Source: Druceiella hillmani (Eukaryota > Arthropoda > Insecta > Lepidoptera > Hepialidae). Taken from it: a stretch of DNA of 64,000 nt. The DNA is taken from positions 11,990,501 through 12,054,500 of the forward strand of contig JAYKKI010000060.1 in NCBI GenBank assembly GCA_039881145.1. The letters run 5' to 3'. The position numbers and the translations under genes were made by a program. The notes under the pieces are model-generated. The model did not search any database. It was not told where the DNA came from and worked only from the letters and a program-made list of their open reading frames with translations. Positions 27,042 to 36,384 of the stretch are shown one piece after another. The stretch's first letter is position 1. The number at the start of each line of letters is the position of its first letter.

Positions 27042-27044
<3 letters not shown>

Positions 27045-27107
<63 letters not shown>

Positions 27108-27112
27108 TATTA
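27045..27112. repeat. (TA)n microsatellite in X, absent from X'
   Basis: About 68 bp of alternating TA. At the matching place X' has about 290 bp of unrelated sequence (37430-37720) instead. Confidence 0.95.
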
Positions 27113-27973
27113 TACTAGCGATAGATAACTGGCATTACCCAGGATTATTTTATATCGATTTTTTTAATTCAAAGTAATCATTAATATGGTTGGCGTAAAG
27201 TAGACTTTTCCATAGAAAGATAACTCTTTTATTATAGAAAATAGTGGTTTTTCTAATCACTCTTCTGTTCCAATTCATGTTACTACTGTACTAATTACTA
27301 TAAATTTTCTAACCATTTCATAGGTATTTCTCTTTTTATTAGAAAAATAAATGTTTCTTAACATATTTACTAGGAAAATGATGAAACTGTTAATTCGTTA
27401 CTTTTCAACTTTTTTATTTTTTCTTATACATAGAATGACAATTTTCTTCTTAAATCTTTTAGAAGAATCAAGAAATATATTTGTGACGGTTCATTGAAAT
27501 CGGCCCAGTAGTTTCGGAGATTAGTGTCTATAAATTAACAAAATTTTCATTTTCCTCTTTATGTAAAAATATAGTGTAAAAGCTATTTACAACATTACCA
27601 TGGTAACATTTTCCATAAAAATGCGAAAGGAAATTTATTCCGTATTTAATTAACTGCAAATAAATTGGAAAATATAATTTAGGGAATACATCTGATACGC
27701 ATTCCCATATAAAAACATATCTCTTTTGTGCCTTGAAAGGGTTTCGACTGTGCGTGATCCCGGTGTGATTATGGAAAATCATCTCATATTTCGCAATAAC
27801 AAAACGAAACTTGTCAAAAAGTATACAGTATACTGAGACAAGACACGCAAGTTTCGCACGATGTTCATGTTTTCAGGTGTATTTTACCTTTATTTAAATG
27901 TTATCATTCGTATGTAACAATATATATTTGTAAAATGGAGAAAGTAAAATAAAAGTTTAATGAACTTTAATTT

Positions 27974-28002
27974 TATATAATATATATATAAATATTATAT
28001 AT

Positions 28003-28033
<31 letters not shown>

Positions 28034-28035
28034 CA
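27974..28035. repeat. Mixed (TA)n/(CA)n microsatellite
   Basis: Alternating TA, an ACACAC core of about 14 bp and further TA, about 60 bp in all. X' has only 'aatatatataat' at the matching place (about 38550). Confidence 0.93.
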
Positions 28036-28404
28036 TAAATATTATTATTTCTAATTATACTTGTGTTCTTTTTTTAAAATTTATGGCTGGGTATAGTTTT
28101 TATCAACTCCGGCAAATGGCGCTTTTGTCTTGCCTTTTTTTAAACAACTTGTGGTAGACTTTCGGTTATGATCAAATGAAAATCGTATTTATTTCATAGG
28201 CAATTAAAACCTACAATGCTTAGAAAGAAATATTCTTGAGAGCTTATCTTTTTTTTTTCGGGCCATTTTATTCCATAAAGTGATGTTACGAGGGGCGATC
28301 AACTTTGAGAATTATCTACTTCCTTGACCGCTTAACGATTTTGATTACAAAACTGCTTTATATTTTATGATTAACATTTAGTTAATATGTAATTAATTCC
28401 AATT

Positions 28405-28640
28405 TAGAAATTCATTTCCCACAATTAAATGAAACCACGTGATGTAGTTTTATTTCTACTTTCTTTGAGTTCTTTACCACGACCAAAATTTCGTTATATG
28501 CCAACATCTTCAGGTAGACTATTAGCAGATCTTTGCTAATAGACCACCTAAATATGTTTTAATACAACGAAACCTAACATATGATAAAGAACTCAAAGAA
28601 AGCAGAAATAATATACAACACGTTGTTTCATTTAATTGTG
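28405..28640. mobile_element. Foldback MITE, about 236 bp, filled site
   Basis: The whole element is nearly self-complementary: 'cacaattaaatgaaac' at the left pairs with 'gtttcatttaattgtg' at the right, then 'ttatttctactttctttga' with 'tcaaagaaagcagaaataa', then 'ggtagactattagcagat' with 'atctttgctaatagaccacc' at the centre. It is flanked by 10-bp direct repeats 'aattccaatt' (28395-28404 and 28641-28650). X' (about 38910) lacks it, giving an empty site. Long arms with 9-11-bp target duplications fit Mutator-like foldback MITEs; that assignment is inference. The minus-strand frame 28522-28725 is a by-product. Confidence 0.82.
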
Positions 28641-29339
28641 AATTCCAATTATCGTAAATTAGTTTCTGTCCTGGGTATATCTTTAAAACTCTTGTTTTAA
28701 TGGAATTGAATTCTACCTTATGCAATCCGATGTACGTTCGGGAAACGTTTTTAAAAATATTAACTTCAACTATGAAATTTTGACAAATTTTGACACCTCA
28801 TTTTATTCTATCATTTGTATTTTTTTCGATGACTTCTAAAATTTAAACTTAGCAAAGTCTAAACTGAAATATATGTAAGAAAAATAAATTTGTATATCTC
28901 ATCATGCTACAGTAACTTCCAAAATATTATTAGATATTGTATCCAACTACTTTATTTCGTATATTTAAAATTTATTGGCAAATAAATTGATCACAGATTT
29001 TTCAGTGGTTTAAGTTTTAATTTTCAATATGGACCATAAATGTAAACTGATAGTAATTTATTGTATTTTATTCAGAAAATGTGTATTTTTTAAATATATA
29101 TGAGCAGCAGAAAAATACTAGATAAAAAACCGAAGTAGTTTGAAAGTTAATTTCGAAGATTGCTATAAGACGTTTCTTTTTATAATTAGGTTATGACATT
29201 TTATATAATTTGTTAACTAAGAAAAAATTACATAATATAATTATAATTTAATTCATACGTTTAAATGGCAAAAATTTAAGTTATTTAAATCAATGAAGGT
29301 TCACTGTTGGCTATAAAAACTATTCCTAAATATTTAAAA

Positions 29340-29520
29340 ACACAAAGATTTTTGCTAATAGTCCCTCAACTTCCCCAGTCAGATTTTTGCTTATAGCCCA
29401 GATCTTTGCTAATAGCCCACCTAAACACGTTGTAATACAACGAAACCTAGGTCGTGGTAAAGAACTTAAAGAAAGTAGAAATAATATATCACGTAGTTTC
29501 ATTTAATTGTGAATAATGAA
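29340..29520. mobile_element. Truncated foldback MITE copy at the X/Y boundary
   Basis: Carries 'gatctttgctaatagcccacctaaa', 'acaacgaaacctaggtcgtgg', 'gaaagtagaaataatat' and ends 'gtttcatttaattgtgaata', matching the right half and end of the MITE. The centre shows extra tandem copies of 'tttgct.atag.cc'. The matching element in Y' is at 43130-43370, so this insertion predates the duplication. Confidence 0.75.
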
Positions 29521-29649
29521 TTTCTAACAAATTGACACCAAATATATTCAATATAAAATCTAATTTGTTAAACTAATTTAATTATAATTATAATTAAATT
29601 GTGCAAAACTTGACATTATCCTTTAAAATTGCCATACCGGATCATTTTG

Positions 29650-30190
29650 AATAAATTCAAAAGAGTTTTTCCCCCTATATGTATAGAACCATATAAAAGA
29701 AGAATTACCTATCAATTAATAAAATAAACGTTTCATCCAAATTTTCCGAAATAGTTCGATAATCTGCTTGTTGAAATTTAAAATAAGACTCAATATGCGC
29801 AACACGCGAACAATTCGTAACGATGCTTTTACGAGTCGCACCCATTACTGGATAAGTATCCAGATGTACATTGTACATAATCCAGCTGAAACATTTTCAG
29901 CGCCGTCTGAATTTTTAAACAGTGCACTGCGCAACTCCTTAGATCGAGTAAAACACTCCGACATAAAATTGCCATAAAGCGTAACTCTTATTTATAGTCT
30001 CGTTCTAAGAAGTTTTATAGATGTTCTCGTCTTAAGATCGAAACGTGCTGTCGGGAGCGTGGAGTAAATCAAACAAAAAGCTAGAGTTTTATTAGACGCG
30101 GACGTGGGAAGTAGCAACTGGACGAGGAATGTTTAGTTTCGAAGAGCATTCTCACTTTACTAAGAGTATTTATCGTGGGCTCAATCTTAA
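29650..30190. other. Conserved island 1 of Y (copy 1)
   Basis: About 540 bp that match 43520-44055 at roughly 90-95% by eye, far above the flanks. It includes a 69-codon plus-strand frame (29768-29977) open in both copies. In that frame I count 10 nucleotide differences, four synonymous and the rest changing four residues (Tyr/Phe, Ser/Leu, Glu/Lys, His/Arg). Conservation continues equally up- and downstream of the frame, so it does not look protein-driven. A 'tataaaag'-like box is present at 29692 in Y but not intact in Y'. Could be a promoter or enhancer, a non-coding RNA exon, or a gene-converted tract. Confidence 0.6.
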
Positions 30191-30459
30191 ATTAAATCGA
30201 CAACACCTTATCGAACAGAATAATCAAAATTAAAATTAGGAAAGTTCTATGCCAGATAAAACGTCTTACGGTTTCAGTATATTGAATAAGCGAAATTAGT
30301 TAGTACGTTCTTTTCGTTTCTGAGAATTTACTTAGTATATATCTCTAAGAAGTTAATGAATATTTAAATTTAACAATTGTTAAAAGAGTTGTGATAATTG
30401 TTAGAACAGTGTTTACCTTTCCCAAAATAAATATGAATTAAATTATTTTATATTGAGCA

Positions 30460-31295
30460 TCCTAAAATTATGAAAACTTAAATACAACATGTGTTTCGTA
30501 ATCAATTTACTTTTGTTTTTTACATGTAATAAAGTAAATTTAGGTTCATTACTTTTGTCGTAATTATTTTTAACATTATTTTATATAAGTTAATTAAACT
30601 TCTAATTTTATTTGCAAATTGCAACATTCAGTAGTAGCAGTAGTGTATTAAAAAAATTGGTATATTTTTTTATATCTAAAATTATGAAAACAATTGTAAC
30701 ATGTGTTTCGTAATAAATTTACTTTTGTTTTTTACATGTAATACAGTAAATTTAGGTTTATTACTTTTGTCGAAATTATTTTTAACATTATTTTATATAA
30801 ATTAATTAAACTTCTAATTTTGTTTGTAAATTGCAACATTCAGTAGTAGCAGTAGTGTATTAAAAAAATCGATATATTTTTTTATATCTAAAATTATGAA
30901 AACAATTGTAACATGTTTCGTAATAAATTTACTTTTGTTTTTTACATGTAAAAAAGTAAATTTAGGTTTATTACTTTTGTCGTAATTATTTTTAACATTA
31001 TTTTATATAAATTAATTAAACTTCTAATTTTGTTTGTAAATTGCAACAATCAGTAGTGTATTAAATAAATCGATACATTTTTTTATATCTAAAATTATGC
31101 AAACAATTGTAACATGTTGTCGTAATAAATTGACTTTTGTTTTTTACATGTAATAAGGTAAATTTAGGTTTATTGCTTTTATCGTAATAAATTTCAACGT
31201 TATTTTATATAAATTAAAGTTCTAAGTTTGTTTATAAGTTACAGCAATCAGTAGTAGCAGTGGTGCACTAAATAAATCAATATATTTTTTTATAT
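30460..31295. repeat. About 205-212-bp tandem repeat, four copies
   Basis: Units carry 'caattgtaacatgtgtttcg', 'tttacttttgttttttacat', 'ttaggtttattacttttgtc', 'attattttatata.attaa' and 'cagtagtagcagtagtg'. The 'gtttcgtaat' motif recurs at about 30493, 30705, 30915 and 31118. Unit 4 is the most diverged. The array exists only in Y; Y' goes directly across the equivalent position, so it arose after duplication or was deleted from Y'. Confidence 0.92.
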
Positions 31296-31859
31296 GTTAC
31301 CAAATTATCACCTTTTGTCTTATTATTTCAAATTGACCAGATCAAATGTATTTAACAAAACATTAAAAAATGTTATTTCATAAATATAACAAAACTATTT
31401 AACTTTACGATTTCATAAAATATAATGCACATTTACATTTTTTGTTTTCACTTATCGTCAGAAATGCATCTAAGCTACAATTTACATTTAATTTTTTATA
31501 TCAAATATTTCAAAAACACAATATTTGCGGAATAGTTCTTGCAGAATAATCGTTAATTTTTTATTTGAATAAATTAGAGAAATATGTGATTACCACATCT
31601 GCTAATTTCTACAAAATTAAATAAGTCACTGAAAAAAAAACAAAAATTAAGGTGATAATTAAGCATGCGATTTCCGGTTTCTCGCGTTAGGTGATTATTA
31701 ACGTTAGGTGATTATTAATCTTGAAATTATTTACATACCAAAAATTCACTTTCACGCGTCAATTTTTATTAATAGAGAATTTAAAGAATTTTCAGTTTAC
31801 TTGGGAATTTCGTCAAGAAACTATGTGAGAATAAATTATGCAACCCATATAATTAAGCT

Positions 31860-32065
31860 TATCGGAAGTCGCTGTTGGAACACTTAACTAAGATCAGATA
31901 TCAGACCAGAGAAGATGAAAGCTAAGGAAGACGTACATTTTCCTTTTGATCCACCTAACGAGGTCATGCTAATACGGTTGCCTAGTACTGGAAGAGTTTG
32001 TACGTGACTTAGATATGATAATATCTACATTATGCCTACATAAAAAACCTGTAGAAATTTTGTCA
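31860..32065. other. Conserved island 2 of Y (copy 1)
   Basis: About 200 bp matching 44930-45130 at about 90% by eye, including 'taagatcagatatcaga', 'cgaggtcatgctaatacggt' and 'cgtgacttagatatgataat'. A short frame, MKAKEDVHFPFDPPNEVM..., runs 31915-32007; in Y' the frame is open from 44985 to 45065. Most differences inside it change the amino acid, so selection on a protein is not supported. Sequence beyond about 32150 quickly becomes unalignable. Confidence 0.6.
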
Positions 32066-33574
32066 CATTTACGATATAAAATACGATTTTTCACGTGGAA
32101 GGAATTCTAAATAGAAGCAACGTGGTTTTATTTGAAAAAGATCTTAAAAAATGCTGACTAAATTTAAAATATAACCTGTAATATTATAAATTTATTTCTT
32201 AATTGTGAAACTCAAGTTAATATATAAATTAGGAAAATTTATTCACCAAATAAGCAATATAATCTAATCGCTAGTTTTCCTGTTTAGCAACCGCCCTTGT
32301 TTTCCTATTTTGTTTTACTCACTTTTCTGTTGGATAATTATTTAGAAATTATTTTGAAATGTATTCTAAACAGTTTAATTATTTCTTCTGAAATATATCT
32401 TAGTACAAAATTTATGGCTTATTTCTAATGTAAAAAAACTTAAAATCAACAATTTCTAATATTATACCGTTAGCGCATCCAATTATCAAGTTTCGGGATC
32501 CCGTCTTACGCGTAGAAAATTTTGATATCCGGATTACATATTTGTAATTTTGAAAGTCGCATGGACAATAGTAAATTCCAATTATATATGATTTCTAATC
32601 GTTATTTAAATTTGGCTACATTTTGCGACTATATTACTTTTTTTGGGCTCGACTTTACGACTTTGTTTCTTTATGCGAAATGTAATATTAACCTCATTTC
32701 AACTTCAAAGCACCTGTACATTTGTGAGTTAGTGGCAAGTGGAAAGAATTGAAACTTGAACGTTTTAAATTACGTTTTGTTTTCGTTTTTGTATTTATTT
32801 TAAACAAAGAAAAGATTAGGCGTGATTTTGCTTATTTTTTGCTTTTAGATTAATTCACTCCTATTGCTATTCAATTATATTTAACAAAATTAGAGACCTA
32901 TTCGTCAATTTCTTTATTTAATTTTTTGTTCATTATTTTGTTCCAATTTTTTTTTCAAATGAAATTAATGTGTTCAAAAATTAGGAGAAATAGTCGTGTG
33001 GGATGTGTCCTTAATAAGGAATATTACGATAATCCAAAGACGACTAAAGTTTCCATCTTGAGATCGGGATAGCTACTCATAATTTTTTAATCATAGGGAA
33101 TGGTGAGGGTTAAAATTTGCATACCCTGATTTTTAACATAAATATAACTTTAGATATCTTAGAACTTCTTTGTAAATTTTCATGGTTTGAGAAACTATGA
33201 AAGTAGCATATATTTTGCGTTATGAAGCTACACAGATCGAAATAAAAAATCAGTAAGATGTCAATTTAAAAATTGTTTATTGACAAAATTGGAGGTAGGT
33301 ATATTGCACGCAGGAAAAAAATATAAGGCGGTTTTTAATGTATATGTGAATAAATGTACTTCAATAATACTTTTAGTTCGAAATATAATTAAAAGTTAGT
33401 TCATAATCTTAATTAAAATCAAATTCGTACCTAAATTAGATTGGACTGAGCTAAGAGGATATCAGTTCAGTAAATATTAAATTTACTTCATTAAATTATG
33501 CGTCTCAAAAATTATCTCCAGGTTAAATTTACCATTGCACAATTACCATTACTATTCGTAATAAACAAAGATGG

Positions 33575-34000
33575 AACGTTTTTATAGGAAAATATACTCA
33601 TTCAAGTGATATCCCAGATAATATCCACATACTGTGATTTCTAATATCAAAGTGGAACATTCGTGATAAAAAAAATCAAAATCGGAAGTTAGCATTTATA
33701 TTCTTAATTATGTTATCGTGTCAAATTTTAACATTGGCATTAACTTTATATTATGTCATAAGATACTAGAATATTTAGCTCTGATCTATATTGGCACTAA
33801 TATATAGATAGTCATAAAATATTAAACTATTATTTATGTAACTAACTGTTCAATCATTTTTCTCTCAGCAATGATTGGAGATCAATAATCAGCTTTTACA
33901 TTGTCCTATATATTATGACGTGTTGCTAATCGACTGCTATAACGAAAGTCTAAAATATTCGTAATAGCCCTTATTTTCAAATAAATAAAATAATTTCTAA
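33575..34000. other. Conserved island 3 of Y (copy 1)
   Basis: Matches 46265-46650. It includes 'aaaatatactcattcaagtg', 'taatatcaaagt.gaa', 'gttagcatttatattcttaa' and a near-identical stretch of about 40 bp at 33917-33958 starting 'tgttgctaatcgactgctat'. No frame is maintained. Confidence 0.6.
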
Positions 34001-34429
34001 GTTAATATTTAACTCACATTTTCCTTTATTTTATAATAGTATAAAATCATAATAAGAATAATGGCATTGCTCACCCATTAATAATTTACGATTGGTCTTC
34101 GGATTTGACATTTTAATGTATGTTTTAATGGTCTGCTTAATAACTACTGTTTGGTTTATTCAACATAGTCTTTACTCTGTCAATATATAAAATTATTTTC
34201 AAATTATTATTTAACCCAAATTTCATAAAAAAGTAATTTCTCTTATTGTATGACAATATAAAAACAAAGTAAATATTCTATTTTGAAAAAGAAAAAACCA
34301 TTTGGAAATCACGCGGCGTGGAATATTTGAAATTACTGTATTATAATATTCATATCGTCGTGAAAAAATATTTCCATATAGTTTACAATATTACATGTAA
34401 AATAAAATTATTTTGTGCATCATGAAATT

Positions 34430-35100
34430 TAGAGACGCTAAAAAACCCAACAAAAAGTGTAGTGGCTGTGAAGGATAAAATGAAGTAGCGATAAGATATT
34501 ATGACTTACTAGTATATAAATCTAAAAATATCCACCAAACTTAAGAAAGTCGTCAAGAAATGATGAAATAAGACCTTTTTGAAAGAGCAATATCTAACGT
34601 CTAGACTTTTCCCACACGCAAGACTAATTCGAAATCAATGTACTAATATGGCGTTTATTTTTAGATATATTTCATCAAACTAAACAGAGAGGTTTAAGGT
34701 TTTTTTTGCCACTATTTAAGCTTATAAATAGGAATGATGTGATGAAAATATTTGTATCTGTACTTACGTATACCTTATCTTAGAAAGCACTTTCTCATAT
34801 TAAGATTTCCTCAATTCTAAAGCGTAGTCTCCAACTATGTTTAAATTAGGGATTATTAATTTGTTTCCACAGAATTCATTAATCGTAATAGACCAGGAGA
34901 TTGTGGAACAGCTGTAGAAATTTAGTAACACTTTTAAATCTTGGTCATGCCGCAACTAACTCCTAACTGACAACATAACTTATTCAGGGTATTTAGAAGC
35001 AACTTCATCTTAAAGGTTGTTTGAATGTCAAACGAAAAGTTCTCGTCGTACAAAGTCTGTAATATTTTGTATTTAAACATTATGATCTTATGAATTATGG
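34430..35100. other. Conserved island 4 of Y (copy 1 of 3)
   Basis: Shared with 47160-47940, and in part with 59230-59765. The segment 'gagacgctaaaaa' to 'gtgtagtggctgtgaaggat' (about 34430-34475) is shared by Y and Y' only. The core at 34835-35090 ('atgtttaaattag', 'gaccaggaga', 'gctgtagaa', 'tttagaagcaacttcatctt') is shared by all three copies. It begins with a splice-acceptor-like 'tttccacag' at about 34864-34872 (Y') 'tttcacag', (Y'') 'tttcacgg'. The following frame closes within about 20 codons and differs between copies. Confidence 0.62.
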
Positions 35101-35684
35101 AAATTGTTATGAGTGTCTCTAATCAGAATATTACAAATAGACAAGAAATAGAAGTAAATTTCTTCCATAATTCTAGTTTTAGTACCTATTATGTAAAAAA
35201 AATGTTAGAAATAAAGAAAATGAGGACAGTTCATGCTTGACACTCAGTAATATTATCACTTTCTGACCTGATCATGTTTTTCAACCTAAAGTCTATTCAT
35301 TTCACTAAAATTGTTATACCCTTTGATTGGTGCTTTAGTTTTTTTTGTATATAAATATATAATATCTTTTCTATCAGCATTTAATTATTATTTCAGAATT
35401 TGAATGTTACATCATATCAGTTCTTTAAATTTAACATATTCTATATAAATTGTTTTCGTTTTCAATTTATATATAAAATTTTCTCTTGCCATAAATATTT
35501 AACATTACTTAGAAATTGAAGTGTAACTACTCCTAGTGTTACTATATGAAATATTTGCCTGCACTTAATTTACTTATATTCCGACTACTACAGAATACAG
35601 AAGTCATGAAATTTGATCATGTTGTCAGCCACCATTGGAATCAAATTTGAAAATAAAAGGAGCCGTCGCAAAGCCTCCTTCATA

Positions 35685-36110
35685 TCAAATAGCGACAATT
35701 TAATTGTATATAAAATACACTGACCTCGTATTGAAAATTATTTTCCCAATTATATCCTTTCTTAATTTTTAAAATTTGTAATAAGGGCGTATATCTCACT
35801 TTACACATATTCATGCACCGCCATATTATCACTTGAAAGGAAATTTTCCTTAATCAGGAAATACTACAGTAGGGGTGTTATTTTCATTTAGCATACTACT
35901 TACAGCCTCTATCAAAGTTTTATTGAAACATCGAAGAAAATATGATGAAAACAGGGTGACACTACTTTTATACAGCGAAAATAAAAATTGCAACAGTATT
36001 ATTTACAGTGTAGCAATTCAGTTCGGCAAAGTGTACTCGGATAGTGCCCCATTTTGAGTAGCTAGCTTTGTAAAATATCGGATGATATTGGCTAAGTGAT
36101 TCTGTGAGAA
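35685..36110. other. Conserved island 5 of Y (copy 1)
   Basis: Matches 48515-48935. Shared landmarks: 'caaatagcga', 'ttaattgtatataaaataca', 'ccgccatattatca', 'tttacag.gtagcaattc' and 'aaatatcg.atg.tattggc'. Y carries a run of ten G (36117-36126) just past the island; Y' has 'gaggagagaaggg' there. Confidence 0.6.
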
Positions 36111-36384
36111 AGCTGAGGGGGGGGGGAGTACGCTTACTAATTTAAAATGAATCAACGACACTAAACGCACGCGCTTTGGTCTTGCTGATACACTTTGGAT
36201 TTATTTAAGTCATAGATATAAAAATTTATCTGACGATACTCGTTTGATCATACAAATTTTGGCTATACTATTTTCGCATTATGAGGTTTTTCCATATGTA
36301 AGTACTTACGTAATCGACAAGAATATTGCGTGTACTTATCAAATATTGTTTAAAATATAATATAAGTGCGGGGTAAGTGAATTT

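Larger units (their letters stand above)
26240..29320. repeat. Duplicated block X (copy 1)
   Basis: Aligns by eye with 36385-39625 in the same order and orientation. Landmarks shared with X': 'tttatttagaattatttggg', 'tatacaacccgact', 'cagtaaataaccccaaacca' (about 26800/37185), 'gagttgcc.gaaactactgatat', 'aatcggcccagtagtt' and 'gttacgaggggcg' (about 28285/38790). Private features are the TA arrays at 27045 and 27974 and a foldback element at 28405-28640. Lepidopteran-type 'aaatcggcccagtagtttcggagattagtgtct' repeat sequence (27497-27530) lies inside. The frame at 26217-26432 is partly similar in X' but is interrupted differently, so it is not called a gene. Confidence 0.85.
29340..36365. repeat. 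Duplicated block Y (copy 1)
   Basis: Aligns in order with 43130-49215 (Y'), with islands of high identity separated by unalignable DNA. A third partial copy (Y'') at 59230-60360 corresponds to about 34520-35650 here. Y has a private stretch of about 1.15 kb (about 30260-31430) containing the 205-212-bp tandem array; Y' lacks it. Y' has its own insert of about 430 bp (about 44385-44810). No gene recognised. Confidence 0.87.

Noticed and set aside
28522..28725. 67-codon minus-strand frame (and 43133-43351 plus strand)
   Set aside because: Both lie inside foldback MITE copies and read the palindromic arms.
29768..29977. 69-codon frame conserved at 43643-43852, as a small gene
   Set aside because: DNA conservation extends equally outside the frame and replacement changes are common, so a peptide gene is not supported. 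Kept only as part of the conserved island.
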